From: Norana najaformis
Lineage: Eukaryota > Annelida > Clitellata > Crassiclitellata > Hormogastridae
Length of the DNA stretch: 64,000 bases
Assembly (NCBI GenBank): GCA_964023275.1
Contig: OZ029913.1
Location: forward strand, 38,876,757-38,940,756
Direction: 5' to 3'
Within the stretch, counting starts at the first letter, position 1. Each line of letters begins with the position of its first letter. Shown here piece after piece: positions 9,395 through 20,548 of the stretch. A model generated the notes under the pieces. That model saw nothing but the letters and a program-made list of their open reading frames with translations. It was not told the origin of the DNA and ran no database searches. A program made the translations under genes and the position numbers.

Positions 9395-12300
9395 AGTCTG
9401 AATTCGAATCTCGTTTTGGCAGCAATTGTCGTTGTCTTTGGATCTTCGTTCCAGTTCGGGTATAACCTTGGAGTACTTAATCCACAAGCCCCCGTAAGTA
9501 CCGGTCCATTCTTGTATCTGTATGTATGTACATGCATACAAATTAACTTTCAAGTAGGCCCTATATGCATGCAGACATACATACATACATACATACATAC
9601 ATACATACATACATACGAACGGACTGACAATTCATAATATTTGTTGATGATATCAAAATGTGAGTTTTGGTGAGGTGGGGCTAACCAAGGTAGGTGACGT
9701 GAGGTGAGAAGCAGTAAAGTAAGGCGAGATAAGATAGTGCAAGGTAAAGTACGGTAGAATAATTTAGAGTAATGCAAGCTACGGTTATTAAGTGTGATAC
9801 TTGTACTTCATTCATGCATTTCAGTGGCCTTTAAGAGGTTTATAAAAGGCACTATATAAATAGATACGTGCATAGTTTGAGGCATATCTACAGTTGTTTT
9901 GACTGATTTGACTGAGTTCAGCTGATAAAGACATTCTACGCGGAGGTGTTGAATGAAACGAGTGCTCCGGTCTACACAGCCAGCTCCAGTGAAATTACGG
10001 TTCTCTGGTCTCTAACGACGGCCTTGTTCATTCCTGGTGGCTTGATTGGGTCTCTGCTGGGCGGATGGATGGCCGACCGATTTGGAAGGTATCATACTCT
10101 TCTTCTTTATTATCGATTCTGATAACTTCTGTAGCGCCACTGTAACAATACTCACGGCATCAGTCGATGGTAGCGGCATGTCAAAGTCCAGGGTGAATCC
10201 GGTGGAAGGTCATATAAGCTGCTAAGGATTCAAGAAGCGGTCAAATCAATTAGGAAAGTAAAGTATCTGGCAATACAATATAGGTTGTTGGCCACTAAAG
10301 AAAGAAAGACAAGAAAAGCCGCTATGCACTTGTATTTGCTCCATTTTATTTTTATATGTATTTTTAATATTTTCGCTTCTTTATACTTACATAGCGCAAA
10401 TGGTTGTGTTAATTTAAGACTTCGTAGAACACCACTTAACAATCTAATTATAATTATTCCCTAGTATTTAAGGACTTGCTCAATGTCCCTAGGGAGCAGC
10501 AACCGTTTCACGGGAGGCTTGAAATCTCGCACTCCTCGTTACAAGGCGAGCGTTCAACCAATCGGATATTTATATAGCGCCTTTTCTGAACTTGTCAAAG
10601 ACGTGTCTTTCATTGTGTTTGACATGTCTCTTTTAGAAAGAACACGCTTATCTTCAGCCACCTGTTTATCCTGCTTGGCGCTCCGTTGGCAGGTGCGTGT
10701 GTCGCAGCCAGCTCTCCAGCTCTGCTTATGGTCAGCCGCGTATTCCTCGGATTAAACTCAGGTAGGCTTCGTATAATATCTACCTGCATGAATGCGTAGT
10801 TGATTGTAATCTGTCTGTGGACAAGGCTGGATCCATTTCCTAGCTATCAGTTAAGGAATTGGTTCAGATGGATTCGTTCCCCAAGTAACTGAGCCAGCAC
10901 ACCAATATCAAGTGGCCATCTATATGTAGAGGCTTAGAAAGGAGTTACGAAGTAAGCAAGGTCACACCTAACTTCCTTGCTGTGGACTTATTAAGCAGAA
11001 AAAAATCTGTTTTAAGAACGTTTTCAGTTTCCAAATTTTTTCAAGACAGTTTCAGCATTTTTTAGTTTCGATTTTTTTCGTAACCATTTTCACTTTCCAA
11101 GTTTAATAGACAACCCTGAGTAACAGTAACTAGTTTGGGGAGAGTTCTCTGGCTTGCCCTTACCCCAAGTCGGGCAAGAGGGTAATACCCTGATTGGTCT
11201 TCTAGATCCGCCCTTTCCAATACACAGGTCTTATCTAAAGCCATCTTACTAGATCTGGTAAATAATCTAATCTAATGATTTCTATAGCGCCATTATTGTA
11301 ATACAAAAGGCTTTTATCGATAATCGCTTCAAGTAAAACCGTGCGAAAAATTCGTGTTCCGTTGGAGTAGCAAATCGAAATCCGATGATCATGGAAGCAT
11401 GTTCAGTTCAGAATTTCGTGGTAAGACTAACCGGCGTTTGGATGTTTAGGTCTCGGCAACTGCGCTGCTCCAATGTTTCTGTCGGAGATTTCGCCGTTCT
11501 GCATCAGAGGAGCCTTTTCTACGGTCCATCAGCTCTTCATAACCATCGGAATTCTCATGTCGAGCATCTTCGGTCTGCCTCAGCTTCTGGGTACTGTCAA
11601 ACTCGTCTGTATTTTTTCCAGCATATCAATATGGGGGAACTTATGTCCAGTCGGAGATAGCATGAATAAGAGGGTAGGCGAGTTTCTCTTTCCTCTGCAA
11701 ATAGCACCCCGCTCTCGTTGCATCTTTTTATCGTTCTCTATCCTCCCAACTTTCCTCTCTCTTTCTCTCTCGTACTCTGTCTTTCTGGTTATCTACCTGT
11801 CTACCTTTCTGTCTGTCTGTCTGCCTGTCTGTCTGTCTGTCTATCTGTCTGTCTGTCTTTCTGTCTGTCTCTTGCTCATCGGATAGAACACGTCTTTGAA
11901 GCTGGTCTCGAAAGGCAACGATGGGTATTAAGCGTTAGTGGCATATGACGGCGAGTGGCAAGACCTCTTCCTCGCGGCGGATCTTCCCACCAACAATGTA
12001 CAGTCAGTATATTCATTTTTATTGCCGAGTTCACTATAAGGACGCCAAATGAAACATATACAATTATTTTAATCGTGTTAAACTTATACTGGTGATTTGC
12101 TAAAATGCAGGCAATGAGTCAAATTGGCCGTATCTATTCCTGCTGGAGCTCATTCCTGCAATAACTGCTCTGGTGGCAATTCCTTTCTTAGAAGAGACTC
12201 CGAGATTCCTTTTGCTCATAAAGAATGATGAATCGCTGGCCAAAAAGGGTACTACATTGACAATTTTTGGTATACGTTGATAAGGTTTAGGCATATTGAC

Positions 12301-12850
12301 AAGTTTAATTTATACTGATCAGTTTGGATTATATTGGTGATCTTGTGTATAGTTTGCACTGCTGCTTGGTTTAATGTTCTTAAGTTTCTTTCTTCCTTTT
12401 CTTCCTTGCAAGTGGCTTAGCGTTCGGATGGTGCCACTCTAATCCCGTGGAAAAGCGAAACATGCCTGGCCTGTGACGCCACTGTTATCGATACTTTGAC
12501 AGAATCTTATCGTCCAAGAGCTGCCCAGACTGCGGGGGCTGCCGCTGAGATTGCAGCCGAAAAATATTTATATATTCCGCCATTTTACCCGCATACTGCT
12601 TTGTGTCCGTGGCCTTCGATACTCTCGACCCAATAAACCAAGATGGCCTGGCTTTCCTTAACAGCATTGGTCATGGCCTTGCCCAGATAACGGAGGACAA
12701 CAGGGAAACCACTTTATTCTATCAGCGTTTATCTATGGCCATCCAGAGTTTCAACGCAATTGCTTTTCACAGCGCTTTTGACATCGAGCACGACATCACC
12801 GAAGATTCCCAGAACAATGCAATCCATGTTCATAAGTAGGCCCTACCTCG

Positions 12851-12907
<57 letters not shown>

Positions 12908-15900
12908 CGTCGTCTCTATATTTTCAACATCACTATAATCACCACCCCTCAGCACCACCACTCCCATCATCAACATCATCATCGTCGCCGTCATCGTCAT
13001 CGTCGCCATCCTGGTCATCTTCAGCGTGCGTTAATTTTTACTGTCATCTTAACAGCGTTGACATTCTACCGGAAGACGGAGGACATCTCGGCTGAGATGG
13101 AAGAGATGAACACGGAGCAGAAGCAGAAGTCTGACTCCTCCTCCAAGGACGAGACCTTCACCTGGAAACAGCTGCTGACGACCGCCGACCTCAAGCGGCC
13201 ACTTTTGATCGCCACCATGCTACAAGTCATGCAACAGTTCTCTGGCATCAACGCCGTAAGACCCTCTCTTCTACCGAAGACACGATGAATATATCTCGCC
13301 ATTTTATAGCGCCTCTTCAGAACCTAACAAAGGCGCTAAATTTTCTTTTGCCACTTTGTATTGTATTGTATTGTTTTGAATTGTATTTGATAACTTATAT
13401 AACGCTTCTTACAGAACAAACTGTGGCGGATCGGCCACAAGGCAAGTCTGCCGGAAAAGAGGCAGGAGTAGCTATAACGCGCTTTAGGTAGCCGCTGAGT
13501 GCTGCGTGTGTGTGCACGGTTGGGCCACGTTAGCTACATAGGATTTTTCGAAATTAATTTTTATTAAATTTAAGCTTAATCTAATTATAGCTTAATAATT
13601 AGGTCGCGGAAACTTCTTAGTATAATTTTAGTAAAGTAATGGATAAAATTGTTTAAATTTATAGGCCCCTAAATGTTTGTTTTAAGGCAAGTATTCGGTA
13701 ACGGTTAGACACCTTTACGTTTTATCGAGGGTTACACTATATAAGTAAAACGCGTAAAAGGGGTTGAATAAGATGTGTCGTGCGTTCTGTTGCTATAGCT
13801 GTGAAGGATGGTAGCGTGTCTTCACATATACGACAGTACTGAAGGAGCGATGCGGGCCTTCTGAAAACAGAGTGAAGGATGGTTGCGAGCCTTCACGGGT
13901 ACGAGTGGGAGTGTTTTTCAGTGAAATCATAGCGTATGCAGATTTATACGGACGAGGGTGACGTCCGGAGAAGCCCGTGTTCGATACGGTTACGGTACAA
14001 ATATACGGACGAGAGTCCGGGAAAAAGGCTAATCTGTGCGCTCCCGGTGGGACGACCGAGGCAATCACTGTCTGGTTTCGGGCTAACGGCGCGGATCCGG
14101 TTAGAGCGAGGGGCCACTCTGTCGTAGATCGCGAGGCGGTCTGAGCCACGGCGATGGACGTTGAGGTTGGACAGAACCCGGGGAAAGACCCCGTTCGTAA
14201 GAAATAAGTAAAGGTCTGTGTCAAGTAAAGGGTTAAAGGGTTGACATCGGGAAGCCTACTCCAGTAGTTCGCAACTGTCAGATGAAGCAGTTCTGTGTAA
14301 AAAACGAGTGGGAAAGTTACGGAAGCTACCCCATAGACCCGGTACGAGAAAATCTGGCCAGTGGGCTACTGAGAACGTCGCAGCCGTTACGAACCAATCT
14401 GTCTGATTTCTGACTGGCTCCGTTGGTCCAGCAGGGCTCGGGCCCACCCTGTTAGGAAGTCGCGAGACGGTCTGAATAAGTCACGATAGTTGGAAGATAA
14501 CGGGTTGTGCGAATCTCTGGGAAAGATGCGGCCGCGGTTCTCCCGGTCGAAACGCAGACCAAGAAAAGCCCCGGTACGTAAGAGACCGGAAACTAACGCA
14601 GACCAAGGAAATACCCGGTACATCATAGTCCGGGCGGTTACCCCGATAATACCGGAGTTGACACGGAAGATACCGACTCCTCTATATGCTTGTCGCCACA
14701 CACTGATCAGAGGACTGACTGAAGTGCGGGGAAGGGCCCCTCGTGCGTAGGTCGGTACGAACGTCCTTGTGTTTAACAGAAGGTTAGAGAGGGGAGCTTC
14801 TCTTGTGTTCCACAGGGGTATCCTATCCCCTGAAGCAGTGTTGGCCGATAACTGCCAACACAGAGACTTCACATGGAAACTTGCTCCGGTAGTTCTCGGA
14901 AGTACCCGGAGGTGGAGTGAGAGACAGATAGTGATAACGGGAAGTTGTCTCGCCCGATATCTATTTTCCTAGGGCGGAAAGACACAGAGGCTCGTCCTAA
15001 GACTTCCCTCTTTCCGGAACCGAGAAAACGACTGGTGTCTGAAAATTTTGGCGGTAACGGGAGAGTTACAAGATGTAGAATGGTGGTTACGAGAAAGTCC
15101 TCACGCAGAAAGGGAACGTCTATTGCCGGTAAAGGAACGAACCCTGTTCTGAGTAAAGGCCATCCTCAGGACGTTGCCCATCCGGCGACCGCGGAAGAGG
15201 CAAAGTCGGATTCCGAGACCGATACAGTGTTGATTCCCTTAAGGAAGCGACCTATCCTAGGCCTTCCTTGGAGAGAACAGACACTATTCGAAGAGATGAT
15301 ACGGGAAGACCACTGTAAAGTGAGAATGCAAGGAGCGGTGAGGCGGTTGGCTCTGAGCGTAGAACTGGGCTAGAGATACCCACCCCGAGAACGCCACAAA
15401 ACTACTCAGAGGCGCTTCCAGAATGAGAGTCCCTGGGAAATAAGAATGTACTTTGTACTTAAGGTTTTTCTTCATATAGTTAAAGTAAATGTAAAATGGA
15501 AATTGTTCCCAGCCATTCGTACGCCTTCCATCCCCACTGTTACTCAACTATAAGAGGCCCATATCACCGGGCTCCCCAAAACACGCGACCACACCTTCGG
15601 TTTGAGGTCACCTAGAGTTTTCCGCTCAACATCAAGCGGATGCTTTCATGTTTCACCGCCTTGTCCGAGTATTTACGGGAGCAGGCAACGACTACAATGC
15701 TGAGCAGTCCTGCCACCGCAATTGCGCCCTCGAAGACGAGGCCGGGGACGATCCCGACCTCAGTGTCCAGGAGGGCGACAGCTCACACGTCCATACTTGA
15801 GATGGCGCCGGCAAGGCTGGCAGACGCATCCTCAAACGGGTTCACAGCCCAACGGTATTTCTTGTGTAGACGGCTGCTAGCTTCGGCTTTACACCGAAGG

Positions 15901-18900
15901 AAGGCCTCCACTGGCATATTTTGCTCGTCATACGATGTCTTGACTGAGTTGTACTAGAAGTTGTACATTGGTTGCCTGCTAAGGTCGATGATGGCCTGAC
16001 CTACATAGACTGACCGGTTGAGCGTCAGTTTGCTTTTGGGGTTGTGAATGGCCGCGTGGTCCCCACTAAAGACCTTGTGCGAAAGGTATGCAGGGTCCGC
16101 TACCAATCAGCGTAGTCGATCGTCCTCTTTCGTTGCCCGGACTAAGTCCACTGGATGCCCTTGCGCAGGTCCTCCACCGTCTTCCAAAAGACAGACAGAT
16201 AAATAGACCGGTCGCCATCCGACAGGTCATGGAAAGCAGATCTGGCTACGATGGGTAAACTCTTAAGTTGAAACTCATGAATCTTAAGGATAGACCTGAA
16301 GAAATAAAATTAAAGCAATGACATAACGTCTGGGTAGTGAATCCCAAAACCATTCCAAGGCTCAGATGGTGAAGGCCACCTGAGCCTTGGATTGTTCCAG
16401 TGGCTGAATTTATTAAATGTATTCTGTTCGCTTCTGCCTAGGTGTTCTTCTACTCGGCCGGAATCTTTAAATCGGCCGGAGTTCCTGAGGAACACATTTC
16501 ATACGCCATCTTAGGAACAAACATCGTCAACGTCCTGATGACTGTCATCACAGTAAGACGGACTAACGAACGAATTAACTAATTAATTAACAATTGAACC
16601 AACGAATTAGTATTTTATCAACGAAAATTAAAGTAACAGACGAACGAACGAACGAATAAATGAATGAATAGGAGAAATAAAAAATGAGTGAATGAATGAA
16701 TTCGTAAATGAATGAGTAAATAAGGGTCATGAAACTAATATGCCTTAATTAATAATGATGATGATGATGATGTTGATGATGATGGCAATGACGACGACGA
16801 TGATGCCTTCCACAGCGCTTTCATCCTGGATTAGCCAGCCATTCCACGTGTAATTCTGAAATTCTTTAATATCGGAACATTTAAAAAATCGCATGAGATT
16901 ATTGCTACCTTGAATAAAAAAGAACAATGTTAGTAATGATGATAATGCGCAGGTGCCGCTGATAGACAGATTGGGACGTCGACCGTTGCTAATCGTTCCG
17001 ATGTTGATCATGGCTTTCGATCTGATTCTACTGACGATCTGCCTCAAACTCCAGGTGACATATTTCTGGTGATTCAGATCTTGATGTGAGGTAAGGTAAG
17101 TGAAATAAGGTAAGGCAACGCAAAGTGAAGTATGGTGAGGTAAGGTAAAGCAAGAAGGTAAGGTAAGGAGGCAAAAAAGTAACGTAAAACAAAGAAAGCA
17201 ACATAAGGTAAGGTAAAGAAATGTAAATTAAAATAAGGTAATTAAGGTAAGCTAAGTTAAGGTGATGAAAGTAAGGTAAGGTAAAGCAACGTAAGCAAGG
17301 TAAAGTAACGAAGAAAAGGAGGGGCAAGAAAGGTAGGGTAGTGCATTATGTAGTGCAAACATTTGCGGATTCAGCGTAGGATATCATGGAGTTCTCCCCC
17401 CGCATACTTGCCGTTTCTCCTAATATTCCAACGCCCGCCTTGACTGTTTTAATGTTCTGTTTCTAGCCGAGCTATTCCTGGCTTGGAATCGTCAGCGTCA
17501 TCTCCATAATCATCTACGTCATCGGATTTGCACTCGGCCTCGGTGAGTAGAGGAAGAAAACCTAGTTCAAATCAATTCAGATGATTTGTTTGTTCGTGTA
17601 ATCGGTCAGAATGCATGACACTTTGCAAATCTAATCTAATCTGAGTTGACATGAGCTGATCAAATCTGACAACCTCTATAGATTCTCTATCATAAAACGC
17701 AAAGCACAGATTTAAAGCAGATCTAAGAGTTCAACCGGTCTTCAAAATTCTTTCAACTTCGCCTTCTTCTTAGACTTTCTCGAAATTGCTTAAAGGTTTA
17801 ATGGACTTTCTGGTGACTTTAATGATTTAATAAATTCTCTGATACATGTTTTTCAGTTTTGCAGCGTCAAACATGGGGTCAAAGTACTTCTGTCCTAGAT
17901 TTTTTATTGGAGGCCATGTTCCGTCATCCCCCTTTACCGACTTAGTTTGTGGTACTGATGATGATGACGATGGCGATCATGCGGCTACTACTGACGATGA
18001 TGACGACGACGATGATGATAATGATGATGATGGTAATGTATATTATGACGATGATGCTGACGATAACGACAATGCTGCTGCTGACGATATCGGGTGAAGA
18101 AGACGATGATGTTAATGCTTATGACGACGACCACAATTATGATGATGACCCTGTTGTGGCACGATGTAGGCCCAATTCCAATGATGTTGGCGGCAGAGCT
18201 GTTCCGGCAGGGACCTCGACCGAAGGCCATGGCTCTGGCTGGCATCGTCAACTGGATTGGAACGTTCATCATCGCAATGGTCTTCGAACCACTCAAGGTC
18301 AGACAACTGATTGCCCTCACAACAGCCTCTGTAACGCCCCACTCCTCCAAGATTATCGTAATTATAACGACGACGAATGAATGAATGACTGAATGAACGA
18401 ACGAACGAACGAACGAATCAATCAGTCGATCGATCGATCGATTGGTCAGTCGGTCCATTGGTCGGTCAGTCAGTCAGTCAGTCAGTCAATCAGTCAGTCA
18501 GTCAGTCAATCGGCCAGTCGGTCGGTCGGTCGGTCTGCCGGTCGGTCGGTCGGTCGGTCCGTCCGTCAAAATACCTTGTGCGTTTATAGGACGTAACTGA
18601 CGACTACACGTTCCTCATCTTCTGCGTTCTGCTGTTTTTCTTCGTTGCCTTTACTTTCCTCTGCGTTCCGGAAACGAAGAACCTGACCTTCGAAGAGATC
18701 GCAAACAAGTTCTCCCCTGGAGAAGACATCGAGGTCGAAATGGTCGAGCGCATCGATTATCCGGAGAATCAGCAGCAGCCGGGAAACTGCGCGATCGTCA
18801 ACTTCCCTTCGGATCCATCAACGCCACCGATGACCGAGAAGCCACCAGTCGGCGGCAGAGGCCTAGGAACCAGCGAGGATGAAATCGAATTGCAAGGCTT

Positions 18901-18925
18901 TCGAAAGATCGATACAAGACTCTGA
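9395..18925 (+). CDS. GLUT-type facilitative sugar transporter (SLC2A family), multi-exon
   Basis: Eleven coding exons: 9395-9493, 9922-10088, 10637-10761, 11450-11590, 12111-12248, 13056-13255, 16442-16552, 16953-17054, 17467-17542, 18170-18297, 18590-18925. Every border is GT/AG and every phase matches, giving 540 codons plus tga. This 12-TM plasma-membrane sugar uniporter shows, in order: TM1 [20 protein letters not shown] (loop 2-3), [46 protein letters not shown] (TM7), [22 protein letters not shown] (TM10), [18 protein letters not shown] and a 65-residue hydrophilic tail. Family length is ~500, so the core is complete apart from the start. The QLS motif before QQ is QVM, and the Trp of GPIPW is Met. 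Sugar preference therefore cannot be assigned. Introns hold LINE, Maverick-like and microsatellite sequence. Confidence 0.93.
9574..9616. repeat. ATAC tetranucleotide microsatellite
   Basis: Eleven or so acat repeats in the first GLUT intron. The following 9660-9780 is a degenerate aaggt/gagat pentamer region. Confidence 0.85.
9838..9862 (+). repeat. Copy of the GGCGCTATATAAA repeat tail
   Basis: tataaaaggcactatataaa matches the LINE/SINE 3' module. Confidence 0.45.
10440..10600 (-). repeat. tRNA-headed SINE-like fragment (minus)
   Basis: On the minus strand gctcgccttgtaacgaggag is followed by gagatttcaagcctccc. This resembles the anticodon arm and B box of a tRNA head. A related head occurs at 37660-37720. 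The preceding tttatatagcgccttttctg (10568-10590) is the reverse tail module. Confidence 0.45.
11280..11385 (+). repeat. Dispersed TATAGCGCC...CGATAATCGCTTCAA repeat
   Basis: A copy of the short family also seen at 2490, 8570, 44885 and 51555, here in intron sequence just upstream of GLUT exon 11450-11590. Confidence 0.5.
11795..11876. repeat. CTGT tetranucleotide microsatellite
   Basis: Run of ctgt with occasional ctgc and ctat in the intron after GLUT exon 11450-11590. Confidence 0.85.
12480..12838 (+). pseudogene. Retroelement ORF fragment (intronic)
   Basis: An open frame at 12603-12838 contains [19 protein letters not shown] and [20 protein letters not shown] recall this pattern from a region of invertebrate non-LTR element proteins. 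The region that usually follows it resembles the fragment at 43670-43990, so both may come from one family. It is a fragment inside a GLUT intron and not a GLUT exon, since the surrounding exons join in frame without it. Confidence 0.45.
12853..12907. repeat. ATA trinucleotide microsatellite
   Basis: About 17 taa units, followed at 12960-13020 by catcat/cgt repeats close to the acceptor at 13055. Confidence 0.9.
13298..13350 (-). repeat. Short inverted GCGCC repeat
   Basis: ttttatagcgcctcttcag, then aaaggcgct: an imperfect hairpin of the dispersed family, 43 bp after GLUT exon 13056-13255. Confidence 0.5.
13380..15480 (+). other. GC-rich unexplained insert in a GLUT intron (possible element leader and ORF)
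   Basis: This 2-kb block is more GC-rich and less repetitive than the flanking intron. It begins with a TATA-like ctatataag at 13737-13745. It then holds diverged repeats: a ~70% similar pair near 14068-14160 and 14399-14490 (offset ~331 bp), sharing gcgag-cggtctga. A gaa-g-cccc-cgt motif recurs near 14183, 14561 and 14730. The frame 15079-15373 (from ATG) encodes a ~98-residue basic-then-acidic protein ([14 protein letters not shown]...[10 protein letters not shown]). I do not recognise it. It could be the promoter, leader and first ORF of a mobile element; shadow frames on both strands are not claimed. Confidence 0.35.
15600..16240 (-). pseudogene. Maverick/Polinton-like remnant: DNA polymerase B fragment plus associated protein
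   Basis: The minus strand 16210-15960 reads TVEDLRK, then after a frameshift [40 protein letters not shown] and MYNF. This resembles the late part of protein-primed type-B DNA polymerases of Maverick/Polinton elements. The same frame runs on (15955-15635) into [18 protein letters not shown] and a Gly/Ala/Val-rich hydrophobic stretch ending KHESIRLM. I recall that type of protein near such elements. At least three stops and one frameshift make it dead. No terminal repeats, integrase or capsid genes were seen, so only a piece remains, lying antisense in a GLUT intron. Confidence 0.6.
16590..16815. repeat. Compound microsatellite (AACG, AATG, GATGAT)
   Basis: Runs of acga and gaat tetramers, then gat triplets with gac variants, in the intron between GLUT exons 16442-16552 and 16953-17054. 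Confidence 0.75.
17085..17335. repeat. GGTAA pentanucleotide degenerate array
   Basis: Many aaggt units with drift (aagta, gcaac). The same class recurs at 9660-9780 and 39320-39430, and as ttacc at 63525-63720. Confidence 0.85.
17955..18165. repeat. GAT/GAC trinucleotide array ending at a splice acceptor
   Basis: Impure gat/gac repeat, with a stretch of unique sequence, reaching to the acceptor (acgatgtag) of the GLUT exon at 18170. Frames across it encode Asp runs and are not part of the gene. Confidence 0.8.
18385..18575. repeat. Compound GAAC / GATC / CAGT / CGGT tetranucleotide block
   Basis: Four successive tetranucleotide phases fill the last GLUT intron and stop ~15 bp before the final acceptor at 18589. 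Confidence 0.9.
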
Positions 18926-20548
18926 GGATCAACAGTTACCTCTTCTTTCTTGCCCGTCTGTTGTTTCTTCTTCGTACAGCGCCTACGATTCCTCGCTCAG
19001 TCAATGGACATATGGCGTGTTAACAAATGCATTACTTATTTACTTACTTACATTCCCAAGATTCCTCGTTCCTCTCTCCATTTCCAGGGTCGCGTCTAAG
19101 ATTTAAAGTTTGGGGCGATTCCAGGATTTAAACTTGGGGTGAATTCAGGATTTAAACTTGGGCGAATCCAGGATTTAACTTGGGGCTCATCAAGGATTTA
19201 AAGATGGGGCTAATCGAGGATTTAAAGTTGGGGCGATTCCAGGATTTAAACTTGGGCGAATCCAGGATTTAACTTGGGGCTCATCAAGGATTTAAAGATG
19301 GGGCTAATCGAGGATTTAAAGACGGGACGAATCCAGGATTTAAAGTTGGAGAACAAATCCCTCAATCTTTTCTACATTTCTATGGGCGGGTGCAAAATTT
19401 GAAGTTTGGCAAGAACCTAATTTTCCGGGGTGGAATTTGAAGTTGGGGCAAAGATTATAAAAGACTCTAACGGTCAACATATTACGAAAAAGAACAACGT
19501 AAGAAACTGGAAAATAACTATGTTTATTAATTAAGAAAGTCAGGAAGTGAACCCTTAACAAGAACTCAGAGTCGCAGCATTTGGCAGAGAACAGCCACAA
19601 CATTAAAGAAACGAGACAGCTTTATATCAAAACATGAAAATTACGGAATCTGAAAGATTATTTTCGGGATATAATATTATTTATTCAACTGTTCCCTTTC
19701 GTCGGGTCTGGGCTGTGAGCGCACCTGAGCAGATATCTTGAATGGGCTCAAAAATAATTTTAGATAATTAATTAATTAACAACGCACCAATGTCCAATGC
19801 ACAAGGCATCAACCAAGGACGCACGAAAACCAATCCGCAATCATATCACTATCCAGAAGATCAATCCACCAAGACAAAGAGGCTGTCTACGGTGGCCAGT
19901 AAAAAACCGTGTGACCTCTGACCTTAGATTTTGCAGTGAAGATGGATGGATAGATGGATGGACGGATGAACAGATGGATGGACAGATGGATGATTCGATG
20001 TACGGTTTGCTATTTTATCTAACAAGAAATTTCGAGATGTTAGTTGGTTGCGAGTTACACAAATCAAAACCTCGAACGCGCACTCCGCGGTGCGTGGCAA
20101 AACTATTCAACGACTAAACAGTAGTCACATCATCTACAATCGATTTCGAATAAGAAAATATCAGACTTTTACAAACTCGCCTAGGTACTAGGCCCATTAG
20201 CCATACTTACTGCAAACCAAAAGGAAATTAGTTTCGCATTTGCGTGGTTTGCACACGCACACACACACATACACACGCACACGGACACACACACACACGC
20301 ACAATGCTGACAAGATGGCGACAAGGAGGAATAATATGCTGCAGATAATGTAGAATGCAAACGTAGAATGTAACCTTTGCAACAGTTGTATACGCCTACC
20401 AATTGTACTGTAATGTAAAATAGGCCCATTGTAACGCAATGCAAAAGGAAATGGATTTAAGACTCAAACAGCGGCCTGTTCGATTAAATTACCATGAAAT
20501 TTCGAGCTTTTATAGGACGTTTGCAAGTCCGCGTCATTAGTCAGTTCG
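18926..20548. other. GLUT 3' flank
   Basis: No coding sequence. A possible attaaa polyadenylation signal is at 19602-19607; no canonical aataaa was seen before 20.5 kb. It holds the repeat at 19096-19350, a SINE-like fragment near 19780-19850, gatg repeats at 19940-20000 and a cacaca run at 20255-20300. Confidence 0.4.
19096..19460. repeat. Minisatellite of ~26-28-bp units with higher-order repeat
   Basis: Units built around aggatttaaa-ttgggg-gaatcc. A block of four unit variants is repeated almost exactly with an offset near 95 bp (starting ~19217 and ~19311), so it is a small higher-order array. The edge after 19350 is degenerate. Confidence 0.8.

Noticed and set aside
11473..11886. 137-codon frame taken as a standalone gene
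   Set aside because: It is GLUT exon 11450-11590 read through its donor into a CTGT microsatellite.
12603..12839. Extra GLUT exon
   Set aside because: Flanking GLUT exons (ending 12248, starting 13056) join in phase without it, and its sequence matches retroelement-type protein.
13936..14872. Overlapping 60-160-codon frames on both strands
   Set aside because: GC-rich sequence gives few stops by chance; frames overlap each other and none has a recognisable motif.
17846..18458. Asp-, Met- and His-rich frames
   Set aside because: Translations of the GAT/GAC microsatellite; only 18170-18297 is a true GLUT exon.
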